Translations under genes and position numbers: made by a program | In this document: positions 15,301-30,300 of the stretch, piece by piece | How positions within the stretch are numbered: position 1 is the stretch's first letter | How the letters are laid out: each line of letters opens with the position of its first letter | Origin: Hydractinia symbiolongicarpus | Taxonomy: Eukaryota; Cnidaria; Hydrozoa; Anthoathecata; Hydractiniidae | NCBI RefSeq assembly: GCF_029227915.1 | Contig: NC_079885.1 | Coordinates: 7,628,001 to 7,692,000, forward strand | Length of the DNA stretch: 64,000 bases | Reading direction: 5' to 3' | The notes under the pieces: generated by a model | The model's database searches: none | Told to the model about the DNA's origin: nothing | The model's input: only the letters and a program-made list of their open reading frames with translations

Positions 15301-18300
15301 AAAGAGCTTCCTGCCCTTTTAATATATCACAACAATGGTAGCATCCTATCTCCATCTAATACATGTGCTAAAGAGATGGCATTTCATCAATAACCCCGAT
15401 AATTGCCCAGCAAAAAGAGTTTGTGTTTAAATTCTGCCTAATCCATCGTCTTTGCATCACTTGGGCAGGTAATGTACAGGTTTACTTAAACCAATATCAC
15501 TACATACTTTCATGCTAAAGAATTTAAAAACAATAACAATGCCAGATTGTTTTAACATTATTTTAGAAGAAAAATTTTGTTCAGATTTTTATATAAGAAA
15601 CTGATTATGTGCATATATTTGGGTAAACTCTGTACGTACCAGTGTCTCGATGATTGTAGAAAATATCTAACGACATTGAATTGAAATTTCTTATGTTAGA
15701 TGTAGCACCATCCACTGTCCAAGATAAAACCAAGGGGATTATTCCAGCTGAATTTTTGTTCTTGTTTAAAAAAAATTGGATAATATTTGAAATATCTGGC
15801 GATATGACACTATCTCCATCACTGTGTTTATATATTCTCCAAGGAACAAGTGATGCATAATCCAAGCTTTCGTAAAATGTTTTATCATTAAAGCAACTAG
15901 TATAGTTAGTATTAAGAACACCGATGGTAACTGCCACAAGTGCTCCCTGTTCACCAGAAGCAGCATATACTAACTGCGCCTTTAGGATTGCCAAATCTCT
16001 TGGCAGTAACTTCAGATCGAACAGAATAACTGTGTAATTTCGTGAAAGTTTCTGATATGCAGCCAGGATAGTTTTTTCTCCAGACACATATGGCGTAATG
16101 CCACAGCTAGTATCATTCCAAAAATGGAACTCAACTGGAGTAAAGGACTTTGATACCATATACCCTTGACCTAAGAGCATAAAAAAGTTTTTCAGAACAA
16201 AATTTTACAAGATTGTTAGTATGGATAAAAATATTTGATCTGCATGTTTAAGGCAACAATAACAGATGTGAGAACAAGGTAGCCATTCAAGTAAAAAAGC
16301 AAATCCCATATTCTCACAGTTGTGGTGGTAAATAAAGTTTAAATCATAAAATAACTAAATTTCTCTCTTTTGGAGTATTCACTTAGCAGTTACTTGATTA
16401 GGTCCAGAGGTGACTTAGATAATATCGGAATCCTCAATACAAAATAAATAAGTAAATAATAAACGTAAATAATTTTTTTAACATATGTAAATGTTCTGTC
16501 TGGAAATGTTCTTTGATATAGAGATATGAAGTAATTAGTTCTTCTCTTAAATAATCCAGAGACATTACTTTTGCAACCATAATTATTTAGATATAAAACA
16601 GGAGAGCGTCGTTCCATTAAGCTATTAATGCTTTTTACATTATATTATATTGTTTAAGCTTAATAAATTTTATATTTGCTTAAATAAAGTAAAGGCGAAG
16701 TAAAATCAAACTTCTAGAACTTTTTCAGAAAGATTTTAACCTTATTATCATTAAAATTAAGATTAGCTAAATAAACAAAGCCAGTTGGACTACTGCCGTG
16801 GCCTGGAGTTAGAGCCATATAAGAAAATGGTTGTTCAAATTTCATAAAAATTCTGCTAGCTGTTAAGTTATTTTATGTATGTAGATATTCAAATTTGTCA
16901 AAGCAATTCCCGATTTTTAAAAAACTGTTTCAAATGAAGGTTTTTTCTCTTTCTAAAAACAAGAAATATTTTTACAAACATTATTTTTCCGAAAAGAATA
17001 TAAATTACTTTCTCTAATTAACCCCTAATGCTATTAAGTTCGGAGAATTTAAACATGGTTTAAGGCTGATTTTGCACACACCTTCTTTCTAAACTTTACA
17101 GAATATAAGTTGAAAAAGTTTTGTTTTAATGATAATCCTAACGAAAGTTACTATATTTTTTCAATTATGAAGATTTCAAAGAATTTTTAGGAATAATTTC
17201 TGGCAATTGGTAATATCTAAGGATTTGACATGTACGCTTTTAGTAGATAAATATTAAATCTTGGTTTTTAAAAAAAACAGCAGGAACGGTAAAAGCAATC
17301 CAAATTTGTTGGTTGCAGTTACTGATTTAACTTTCATGACTGAGACTCATGACTGAATTGTTTCTTATAACATACATACAATAATTTTTCACACAACTAC
17401 ATGAGGTTGAGGAAACATAATTTGTTAAATTTATAAATAACATAGGAACTACATTACGTCACCCAAATAAGACACTTTATAAAGTATTCGCATTAAAGAA
17501 ATGTTTAGTCGAAGCTATGATACCTCTGAAGTAATTTTGTGATTTACATAAAGTTTTCAAACTGTACCAAAACGTGTGCTATACAGACTCATACTGTACT
17601 ATAAATACAACTTATGGACACCAAAAGGTAAATTAAACAGTTTATAACATATTTGAAAAGTCTTAAGGTTGTGAACTACGCTATATTAACTTACTTTGAC
17701 AAACGTACAGTCTTGCAGTGTCGCATGAAGATTTTATCCATTCTAATTGAACAACTTCACCTTGATTAGATATAAAGAACGCACAAATATGAGTATGATG
17801 CACAGTTCCAGTCCTGAAGATTTTATAGTTCATTTGTGATCCATCATCCCAATTATTTTCAAAACCAATGTAAACATGTTGCGAATTTGGCATTGATGAT
17901 AGGTTGTATATCATTAACATCTCTTCTTCACTGTGGATACTGACTAAATCACCACCCTTTAATCTGCAATTAAGTGACGCGGTAGCTTTAATTTCTTTCG
18001 TTGGCCCATAAAAGTAGGTTTTTCGTTCAACATCTATAATAAAAAAATTAAGAGGCTAAAATGCCAAAATACAAGTCAAATATTTAATAGACAGTATTTA
18101 AAAAAAGAAAAAAAAAACACTTCTCAAAAAATCATTTATACTCCAATTGCTTGCCAACATAAAATTATTGTAAACTTACTGCTCTGTGATAAATCCAAAT
18201 CAAAACAAGGTCCAGTGCTAGGAGATGAGCGACTACAGGATCTTTTAACTTGATACCCGGCTGCTCTATCTGTAATTGGGTCAGAGAAAGGAATAGTATC

Positions 18301-21300
18301 TAAAAAATAAATTTCTTAAAATAGGTTTAAATGATATTTTACAGCTAATGCGAAACTATTAAAAACAAATACTCTTAATAAATAAAAGTTTTATAGATTT
18401 GTTTGTTTTAATAAAATAATGACACTCGTTTCCCTTTAGAACACAAAGAATAAGCTATGATAGGATCTACTTATTTATTTATTTATTTATTTATTACTTA
18501 GGTCAATGTCTTCTAAGCTTTGTGCTCTTTCTTTGATTAAAATGTCTCACAGGATTAAATAAAACAATGTTTTTATTTGCCATAAATACACTGAAAATTG
18601 AAGATGATTTCTGAATATACAAGCCACCCTTTACAATCAACCCAAAATAAATGCAACATAAATTTTTACTGGAGTCATTTTTGCATTTCATTAAAAAACT
18701 ATTTATGTTTGGTAGGATTGATAAAATATTTATTCTCAGAGATGTATTAATTTATTATATGTAGCACAGACATTTTGCAAATGAAAATTATTGGTTTTCA
18801 GGAAAAACTACAATTCTGGTAAAGGCTCTGTAATAAAGTAATATGATTACCATATACAGCAAAACTCTCCAAATAGATCAGAACTTTTCTATCATGTGAT
18901 AATTAACTTTGGCACTAACCCCAGTTTCGTTTTTAATTTTCTTTAGTGTAATTATTGATATTTTATCAGCTTGAAACTTATTTCTTAGTTAGGAAGCAAA
19001 ATATTATTACGCTTAAAGGGAGCCCGAGGTATTAAAAAATTTAAAAAGACTTTTTAGCTAACTTTTTAAGATCTATAACATAAGTCCAACATCATTTTGT
19101 ACCTTGGGTTCCCTTTAAGCTTGTAAACAATTTATAAATACTTTAAGGCTAGAGTTTTAAATAGAGATTTGACCAAATAGGGCTTTTTGTATTTTTGGTT
19201 GATTTAGTTGCTTTTTTGAAGAGAAAAGAGCATTATACAATTCGTTTTGTTATCCATTCACATGAGAGGCATTTTCGATAGAGAATTCTTAGAATTTATG
19301 ACTTTTTACTGAGAAGCTACATTAAGCTTCAAGAGTTGAAGAAAATATCACAATTTTAGAGGTTTGATATGCCTGAGACAGGTATGGACAAAGGAGGGTA
19401 GGGAGGTAAAAAATCCGGAAAACTGTGCAGAGGTCTTTTGTGTATGGTCTCAAGCATACCATCACGTTACACAAACAAATGACAAGATAAGAAGACTACA
19501 GGTGTATTAAATATTTCTTCTTTGGGCTACACATATTGTATAAACCCAAATGACTATTAGTTCAACCCTTTATTAGTATGTCTTGAAAAGTATGCAGAAT
19601 CATAATACAGTTTGAGAAGCCATACATACAGACAGAACAAAAACACACTATAATGGTCTCCATCACGGTATGATAATGGATTGAGCGTGCAATATGCTAT
19701 ATGTCACACAGGCAAACATTTGACAAAACACTCAGAAGGCCTACACTCTGCAGAAGAAGAGATAAATTTGTGATATACTGTCACTTATAGCCAAAACTAG
19801 TTTTGAAGACAAAAGGAAAGTTATTGAATATGTTCCTGCCGTCTTGTAAAAGGAAAAGACATTTCTTACAAACAGATATACCTTTTTCGACATTAAACGA
19901 ATCGATAACATCAGAAGTTAAATTGTGCTTCCAAATTTTTAATTCGCGCAACATAAAGTTTTGTGAGTATGATAACAAATGACCATAAAAACCACCAATA
20001 TTCAGAAAATTACTCTTCTTTATAGCAGCTAGCAAAGTATTACCAGTGACAAGCTGTTGTCCTACTATCGTATTGTTAACAAAAAGAGATAATCTTTTGG
20101 ATTCTGTCGACCACGAAAACATGTAAGTATTCCAACTGTCTAGACCATTGGATACATTGACTGGAAACAAACCTTCAACAAACTGGTCTTCAGTTTGTAA
20201 AGAGACAGTCAATGCTGAATACAAAGGCGATAAAGCAATTTGAAAACCTTTCCCTTGACTTGTCTGTTTATACCGCTGAAGACCACTTGATAGGATAGGA
20301 AATTCAGGCATCATGTCGGAATTGCCTAAATACAAATTAAACAATTTTCTTGACACATTTCCAATTGGCACCATAATTTTACTTTTTAGTTATCACTATC
20401 ACTTTTTACTACTTTTTGCGAAACCCATCTTTCATTCTTACAAGGTAAAACAGATATTCACCTAATAAGAAAATTGTAAAAAGAATAAAGATCTACATAG
20501 TGCTCTTTGGTGATGCTGCCATATTTTTTTATTACAAAAATTGTCCATTTAGGTAGATAAGGATGGCTAACACAAAACTAAATGTCTTTTACACGTCAAA
20601 TTAGGTTTTTTTTGGCACTAACTTTGGAACCGTTTCTTTAAAATATTTCTTAAAGTTACCATAAGAGTAGTCAAGCAGCTAACATGTTGGCTGCTTGACT
20701 ACTCTTTTGTTTTAACAATCCTGTTTCACTGATTCACTATTCCATATAGTTACCTGATTAAAGATAAGACATGTCAATATAGCTTCAGGAACATTACACC
20801 ACTGGTAACAAATTTTAAGTGCACTGCTTTCATTTAAGAAGTGCTATTTCTGCTTAATTAAAGTCAAAATTCAATCTTTAGTGATTGTTATTTATCTGAT
20901 TGACGAAAAGTTATCAGTATTTATCCTTAATCGAACTGACTCTAGATACTAATATAAGTTTTCATTCGGTCAGTTACACTAAATTTTAGTGTAGAATGAA
21001 CGCAATTTTAGCTATCCACTTGATTTTTTTGTTCAAAGCAATCTGTTTTCATATTCTTTCAAATAATCCAATAAAGAATCAAACTCATATTAATGCTAAA
21101 TTTCGAGATCAGACAGACAAGATTTTTTTATACAAAAAATATAAAAAATGTGACCATCCATTTTGTTATTGATAAATATCGTTGTTTTTTGCTAAGTACA
21201 TCGTGACATCTCTTGGTAGAAAGCACATTGTTACATTAGGAATCGAAATAAAAACATGCTAAACTACTTTTCATCAAAATAAAAGGTTGTCTGGTGTATA

Positions 21301-24300
21301 CCAGAGAGTATTCTTGCACATGCACTGTTACTGCCTTTTTCTCTATTGAAAATGAAAATGGGGAACATAAGATTGATCATAGGTCCAGTTTTCACAATTT
21401 TAGATTTTTTCATACTTAGAAATTTTTAAAAAAGTGTGTAAATATACGCATATCTTACATTGTTAGAAAGCTTACAAAAGCTGCACAGAATTCATACAGG
21501 AAGTATGTCATATAGACCAAGACATAAGTAGTTACAAGGATGAACAGTCTGATGCACTGGCATATGGTTTCTTTTACACATTTCTAACAACAAGAGGCTT
21601 TTGGTACAACTTTTTGGTACAAATTGCGAATGTCAGGCCTCCAGAATTGTTTTAAAAAAATTTAGAAGCAAAATGTTATTCTGGCACAATACCTTGAATT
21701 AGATTATTCATAAAAGCTGATTCTCACAAACTTTCGTTTACTTTGTCAGAATTCTCTTCAACTGATATTATTCTCATCCTTATTGCCAAAGGATGTAAAA
21801 TTATGACATTTTACAATCTGTCTGGGTAGCCATTTTTTCTTAGCATACTTTAATCCAAGAAACGTTTGTGGAAGAAACTTTGTGATACATAGTTTTGACA
21901 CAAAATATTAGTGGACAAAGATTGAAGATCATTCCAATCAAAAAAAATTCAAAGCTCACAACAAACTTAGAGGCAGTGCTGCTGGCATCAGTGGAAGTCT
22001 TTCCACTAACAGATTGTGTTTTGTGATTGTCCAGTAAACTAGGGTTGTTAAAGTAGTGGGGTACTATTGTCACTATTTATCACATCTTTGCTTCTACAGA
22101 TACAACTATTATGGAACTTTAGTTGATACAAGTTGGGAACTTTAAAGATTTTTCACACTTTTGTCCTTTGTCCAATATAGCAATATGTAAACATTAGCTC
22201 CATGGAGCTCTTTTTGAATGTTGAAAAAAAAACCCTGAGAAAATCACTTCTTACCTGACAACATAGCTTTATAAAGACCACCTCCAATAACCCAACACAA
22301 AACGAATTCATCATTTCCATCCATTGAATCACAATGTTTTCCTAATAAAGCAGGAAACCAGGATTCTCTTCCATTGATTGTTTTGGAAATAAAAATATTT
22401 CCATTTCTCAAGCACAAAAAATTAGCTGTAGGTGTTAACTTGAAGCTGTCACAACTGCCCTTAAGGCGAAAATTTGAATCTTTGTCGCTTACAATATCAC
22501 CATTTGTTTTTAGAATGTATACTGTATCCGTGGTAGCACTATATTGCACTTCTTTGGCATCGCCACTTGTGTCTCTTATGATGGCAGTATTTGGGCAACA
22601 AAACCCTACACAAGATAAAAACAATGCTCTTAAAGATAACTACCCACTCCATAATAATTTAAACTTTAAATGTTCATATTATTTTAGCATGAAACAAACA
22701 AAAACATTTCGCAAATAAGTATTTAAAACCAGAAAATTAGCATTAAAGATATATTAATTTTTCACTGAAAATCTTTCAGATTTATTGCAATCTTGATACC
22801 ATTTCTCACGGATGTCCTATATAAAAAGGGTCCAGGTACAGGGGCTTTACAGGAAGTATGCTTCGTTTGTGTTTCTAGCAACATAGTTTCCAGTAAAATA
22901 GCTATTCCAACATCAAAACGCGAAATCTACTGACTTTGTTGATATATAAGAAAAACTTCTTTCTGGGTCCTCCCTGATGTTGAACATTTTACCCCAAATC
23001 AATGTGATGACGTCACATTTACTTTGATATTAGCCGCTTTATGTGGGAGGTCTTATTCAAGTTAGGGATTAGATATATATACTTGGAAGTAGCTTGTATA
23101 ACCTTATCTGTTTAATCTTAGTACTCTCTGCTAAATGTAAATCAAGCAAAACAGATGCATTTTCTTAAATATGCATAATAGTTTAATACTTTTCTAAAAT
23201 TTTATTTTATTTAATAAGTCTATGGATAAGTTGGTTGGTGCATTTCTTGAGACCAAATCTGAAAAACCCATGTATCTGAAAATGTAAATAATTTAAAGTT
23301 TACACTATCCAATCCTGTTTATCCAGTAAAATGATAGCATAATTTTTTCTCTAGAAATACTCACTGACTATTTAGATAGAACTACAACCTTGGTCATATG
23401 TTGTGACAACAGGACTCATTTCAAAGTTTGTCACCACAATCAATTGCATAGGCTATGTCCATACTAGTGCAGAGCGGACTTAGGGTGTAGTCCAAACTCT
23501 TAAAATGTACTAATTGTTGCTGTTGTTTTTTTTTACAAATACCAGGACCTTTGTGTGCCTCAATGTGAATTATTTTGATATCTAGGGGTATCTATTAGAG
23601 AATGTGACTAGTAATTTTTCAATGCTGTTTGCCTGGTATATGTGTGTGCAAAAATAGCAACTTTGCAGCCTGTCAGCTGTGTGTTCCAGCTGGCAGGCTT
23701 CAATGTTTGACAACTTTGTTCATAGTGGAAAAATGAGAAAAAAACTGCCTGCCTCTTTCTTAATATTTTACCAAAGATTGTAGCCTTTAAAACTATTAGG
23801 TAGAACTAAAACTTAACAGTGCTGAAGAACACTACCTTTATTAATAACATTTTGCTTGAATTTAATTTCCTGTGTATTATTATTTATATATTATTTTTTT
23901 TTTCACATTTAAATTTTGCACACAAATTTTTATTTCATTTTATTTTTATTTTGTTCTTGTTTCAGCCGGTATAAATATAATGCAGATTGTGAGCAACCTT
24001 AATTCCAGGGCTTTTTTTTTCTTTTATTATTATTATTATTATTTTTTGCTGCACATGCTTTTTTTTTTGAACGTTTTGTTTCAGTGGTTATAGATATAGA
24101 AAAATGCAAATTGTGACTTTTTAAAATTAAAATTATTGTGTTCTATACTTTTTATTTGGCACTCATCATACGGACTCGATGAGAGGTTTAGTGGATTCTT
24201 CCACAGGACTTTGGCTAGTTATTTATTATTTTGTTTACTGAGCTCTTTTTCCCCAAAGAAATAGCCGCAAAAATTGAGATTGACTAAATGAAAATTTTAC

Positions 24301-27300
24301 TATTGTCTTTATTCTTTATTTAATTTAATACTTTATTTAAGAATTTTTTAAACTTATTTTCAAAAATTTCTTTTTTAAATAAGCAAGATTAGACTAGGGG
24401 TGAGTGCTAAAACAGATACACAATCATACTTCCTTGTATTGGTGTTCAGACACTGGTTGCTCGTTATTCAATAGGGGTTTGCCAAAAGCGTAGGAGGAAA
24501 AAACAGCAAATGTTAGGTGAACATACTATTTGAATACCCATTTCAGCGAAGTTTGAAAAGAGTCTCTTATTGGCTAGTTAAATTTATACTTACTGCGACT
24601 ACTCTTAACATATCTGTCTGTTGGACTTATAAAAATTATAGAATCACCATCAACATCAAAATTAACAACATCGACACTTTTACGGACAAATACTAAATTA
24701 GAGTTCTCAGAGTCTGTAAAACCATTGTCTTTGACACAACCACGGAACTGACCAGCAGACATTTCCCACACATTCTTGCAACTTTTACCACAATAAGCTG
24801 AACGCCAGTTACTATTGATGTCATTATATTTGACACAATTTTTATCGAAACCAAAAATAGCTGTTTTGATTTCAGACAAGAATATTTGCTCAAGTCCATC
24901 AACATTACCTGCCACCCAAATAGGTTTATCTAAAATATTAACACTTTAGTACAATAAGTTACATGTAGCTTATAATTACCACAATTGCAAAAATTAGAGC
25001 CTTTGACCTAAGATGTTGAATATATTATTTATATATTTTTATATATTATTATATATATTATAAATATAAATGTTTAGGATGATGGTTTTACAATGATCTT
25101 TACTCCAAAAGATGTTGCTAATTCACACATGAAATCAAATTGTAATATATCAGTTTACATTTGGATGGATAAAATTTTCCTGACATAATGTACTCCTTGC
25201 ATCAATTTTTAAAGCTTCTACTGCACATTAGTTGTCTTGCCTTTTTTACAACATAGTGGTAGTGTATTGAAACACATAATCCCTTAACGTTTATGGTCAT
25301 GTTGGGAAGTCAGCTGATGGCTAAGAAGATAGCAAAAAATAGGGAAGGTGAAAAATTTACTTGAGTTTGGAATGGCAGCAGTGTGGTGGTATGCAATATA
25401 AAATTCAGTAAAAGACAGAGTAAGCTGATAACATATGGTACAGGTGGTTGTCAGACACAGATAGATTACTTTATGTTTAGAAAGTCAGACAAGATGGTAA
25501 AGGATGTGAAAGTTATATCAGGAAAAGAGTGTGTTTCCAAGGTTACTGGTTTATGATATTGCTTTAAAGAGTGTTAGGAAGCCGAGGAAAAGTAAAGGCC
25601 CTGTCAGAAAGTCAGGAAAATGAAGAAAGGGATAGTAGAAAGACAATTCAGTGCAAAAGTTTACCAACTGGTCTAGAATACTCAAAGTGATAGTGAAAAT
25701 GTTGAAAGTACTTACACTATACTTTAAAAAAATTGTCTTCTAGAAGCTTCTGATAATACTGTAGTTGGATGAAAGGACCAGCTAGATAACTGGGATAAGA
25801 TAAGAGATCGGGATAAGGATAATTTGCCTCACAGTGATGCACTAGAGGGGTCATCTATACCAATTAAGGCAGAATGAGCAGTGAAGACTATTAAGTAATA
25901 GAGATTAGGGAAGCTGCACAAGTTTCGATGTTGTTGTAGAGATGGTAAAAGTATCTCGCATTGAATACGGGAATTGGGCATATTATAAGTCTTGCCAATA
26001 TGATTATAAAAGATGGTGTTACCTCAAGTGACTGGCAGTCTGGTGTAATAGTTAATTATTTTAAGGGCAAGGGTGATGCTTTAGAAAGAAAGAGTGCAAT
26101 AAGTTACTTAGAAAAAGATTAAATATAAATAGGATGCAAATTAATTTTGTTCCAGGACGTGACACTACAGATGCAACATTTTTACTCATACAGCTAAAGG
26201 AAAGAGAAAGAATTTCTATTTTGCCTTCTAGATTTAGAAAAAGCTTTTGATAGAGTGTTGTATGAAGCATGTATTAGGAGTGCTATCTTGTACAATAGTA
26301 GTAGTGGCCCATCGGAAGTCAAACAGGGAATCTTGACCATTTAGAAAGGAATGCTATGAGAATGGTTAGGTGGATGTGTAAAACCAGTTTGAAAAACAGA
26401 GAGGTTTTAAATGAGCTAAGAAGCATGCTTAGTATTTGTAGCATTAGAGATATTGTCATGAGAAGAACATTTGTATAGAAGGAGGATAATAAAGTAGGAA
26501 AGGTTGTAATTGGATTGACCTATGCTTGCATGGAAAATGACGATGAAAATGATGATGTTACAAGTGTTAAACAGTTCAATGTCTTTATGAATTAAAAAAA
26601 TTTTACACTCACAGAACAACAAAAAATATGATCACAAACTTACTTGGCATTCTGTCTTGTATCATTGTAATCTTATTCTTGGTGCAAAGTACATATGAAC
26701 TTGAAACATCAAAATAAGCACAATTAGAGATTACAAGACTCCATCCTTTCATATATGGTAACCATTCATACAGAGCTTCATCACTCAAACACCACACAGT
26801 ATTATCTTTGCTAACTTTTAATTTTTGACATATCTTGTCGGATACCTTCTCCCAACTGCCAACAGGATTAAGCTGCAATTTCCATATATCACTTGATATT
26901 TGTTTAATCCCATATAATATATCTCCATTAGCTGTTATATCAATCTGTTTAAATTTTGTTCCAGTGTCCTCAATGGTTGACATATTACGAAAAACTACAA
27001 TATATAAATAATTTTATGACTGAAAAATTTTACATTTGAAATGTTACATTTGATCTCTAAACAATAAAGCAGCATTTAGACATGAGAATGAAAAAAATAT
27101 TCTCCTTCATATTACCAAAATTTGGTACCACATCTTTCTTTTTTCAAAAAAACCATCTTACACAGCTTTTTTGTGACAAACAAAGGAGATGGGACCTTTT
27201 TTGCTATGGTTAGTGACATAGTGTGTAGAAAGTGGTGATTCCTTAATTCGTAAACAACCCCTCCATTTTTTTTGCTCCCAAACTTCCCACTGCCAAGTGG

Positions 27301-30300
27301 TCACGAATACCAAATATAAAGTAAAATTACATTTTAATATTGTTATTATTATTATTTAAACCTCTTTGCTACTATATCTTTCATTTATGTTATTGCTTAA
27401 ATTTATTTAATGGTCCTTAAAAAAAGGCCTTAGATGGAAAAAAACATATGACAGTTTTATAAAGAAAAAGAGTGCATGTCACAATTACCCTTTGCATATT
27501 AGAAAGCTTAAAATGTTGCAAAAATCTACTATCAATTTGTAATCAATCATTTTGAAATAAATATAAACTAGAGGAAAATTAGAATGCAAACTTTTTATTA
27601 CTTAGAGCATGAAATACTTTTACTAAAAAAAAAAAAAAAATTAAATAAAAAAAAATTATTAAAGAATTAAAAATATGTTTTGAGAAAGACCAGCATGTTA
27701 ATAAATAAAAAATTGAAAACTCAAGCATGCATCCTGCATGGTTTTTTAATAAACTAACATACCTCTATTAACCCGCTTGATATGATAGGTATTATATTCC
27801 ACACAGTACATGTAGGTATCAGTAAAAACGAAATCAACACAATCCACACCACTATATGGAACCCAAATTCCTAAAGGTACTGATACAACATGTCTGTACC
27901 GGTCTAAACATGCTACATCACCATCGACTGCTTTAAAATTTTTATCATATTGAATGCCATATTGCAAATTAGTATATTGTACTTTGTTACCACCAAGGTA
28001 ATTAAACTTATAAGCATGATGATTGAGAAGAATCTCAAACCAAACATTTTCATCTGTGAGAATGAAAAAATCCAACCTTTTATTTCCTTCGATGTGATAT
28101 GTTGGTTCTACAGAAAACAAAAAAATAACAGCAATCAAATCAGACAAGTGATACATGACTTAACAATTTGCATTAGTGTTTCCTTTAAATCTTTCAATAG
28201 TTTAACAGTACAACTTAAAGTCTTTAAAGCATTACTTGATATTGAGTACAATATAATAAAAAGGACATATATGAAGTCAACGATTCATTGGTTTATTTAT
28301 TATCAATCCTGTTTATATGTAAATGCAAAAGTCTTCACTTCTTTTAGTGACCACATTTTTGAAAAAAAGTGATTATCCTGTATATTTAATAATGCAGAGT
28401 TAAATTTCTAATAAATAGCATTTTGATGAAACCTTAATATATGTCTTTAGGTACTCACATACTAAAACGTAGACTTTTTACACTTGTCCATTACAGACTT
28501 AAAGCAACTGTGTCAATTAAATTTTCATAGATGTGAGGCATGCTTTACAACAATAGGATTAAATTTATAAAATCAAGCTAAGATTAAACAATATTAGATG
28601 TCTCCTGATTCTTGAAATTTTATTTTCATCTTTTACTTTTTATAGTAGATTTTTGATAAGCCTTAACGATGTCTTCTTTATTATATATATATTATATATA
28701 TGATATATAGTTCAAGAATTGTAGTTTAGAAAATGTTTAACCTGTCTCTGCTATTGTTGAACCGGAATTGGGAATTTAGCCTAAACTTGATGTCAATTGA
28801 TCCCTTGTTACCGACGTAGGAAGCAACTTCATCTTTTTCTACCTTTCCAAGTAATTTAGCATTAAAATTAAAAGTGCAATGCAATCGTTACACTTATTGA
28901 CACCAATATATTGTACTAAGGTCAACAAAGTGCTAATTTCTTGGTGGTAAACAAAATGAGACATAAAATATTTTCATTGCAAAGTCCGCAAATGGATAAT
29001 CCTAAGGAAAATCCGCTTAGGTGTCTTTTTTGGTGGCATCAGCAAATACCCATTGATCCACAAACAAATTTTTCCTTAATTTTTTTTAACTGTTAGCTGT
29101 ATTGTATACAGCTTAAAACAATTAATGTATAGGACGCACAGTTTTGATCAGCAGTTAAGGAAACATAAGAATACAGCAATGGTGCTTCTGTATTGTTTCA
29201 TTATTCAGAGTTACAACTACTTTGTGATTATATAGTAGTCCACATCTCATGTGGAAATACACTTTTTTCCTTTTACGATAAAGTACAACCGCCATACCAC
29301 AAAAGAATTAGTGAAACAAGGGCATTACACTTCAGCAGCGAATGGAAATAACTGGTATCATTTTCTGTGTGAGTAACTAGGGACCACCTGGTTACAAAAA
29401 CATTTCCTATTTAAAAAATAACAGGTTTTTGACATCGTCAAAAAATCTTAAAGGGAACGCGAGGTATAAAATGATGTGCATGTGTACTGTTGTTCAACAC
29501 TTTTTACGCTAGTAAAAACCAACCTTTACAGTCAAATCTGGATGAACTTTTGGAAAAAGTTGCACAGAGCAAACCGCATGAAAAATAATCTTATTTCTAT
29601 AGTCAAAGCCTTTTTTATTTAAAAACTCTAATTTTTATCGTTGCAAAACAAGTTAAAAAAAAATAATGTGTAAAATTCAAAAAAATTCTGTGGTTCCTAT
29701 TTATGCAAAAATTGTTAAAAGGGACATTTTAGATTCATTTCTAATGCTCCAACCAAGTGTAGCTAAAATAAAAGTATTGGTCGATAAGCTTCTTTTATTT
29801 CTAACTGAAATGTAATGGGACTTTTTATATTGGAATTATCTTGCAGACATGGCAATCATATTGCTTTTCTCATCAGATCTAGCACTATTGACAACTGTTG
29901 ATTTATTAGTATTAAATGATGTTGGACTTATATTATAGAGCTTGAAAGTTAGTTAACAAGTCTTTTTCAATTTTTAAAAACGTCGGTCTTTCGTTCTTAA
30001 GATATTTACATTTAAAGAATGTCAGATTTAATTATGCTGCATAATTATGATGTCATATTTAAGTAATAGCAAATTTTTGACATTTTCTGTCATCAGTAAT
30101 TTTAGACCTGTTGGATGTGCATTCAAATTTTATCAATGCATAGATATTATAAAGGTGAATTGATTAACATAAATGTATTTGCCAAATTGACACTTATTGG
30201 CTTGTCCCAGGCATCTTAATTTTTCGTGACCCTATAACTTAGGATCTGCATAACGGTTTGCAATTAAATTTTTGAAGTAAACATATAGGGCCTATACAAG

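Larger units (their letters stand above)
20326..22254. other. 1.9-kb intron with palindrome and possible alternative last exon
   Basis: Holds the candidate membrane-anchor exon at 21838-22063 and the 44-nt palindrome at 20663-20706. The N-terminal strands of the following LamG domain are not found here, so a divergent exon may be hidden. Confidence 0.5.

Noticed and set aside
23872-24093. Plus-strand open stretch rich in Phe and Tyr
   Set aside because: It comes from poly-T and TAT repeats.
28745-28880. Possible extra exon of the giant gene
   Set aside because: A frame of about 45 codons ends at a plausible GT but is preceded by a stop and no acceptor in the right phase; no domain recognised.
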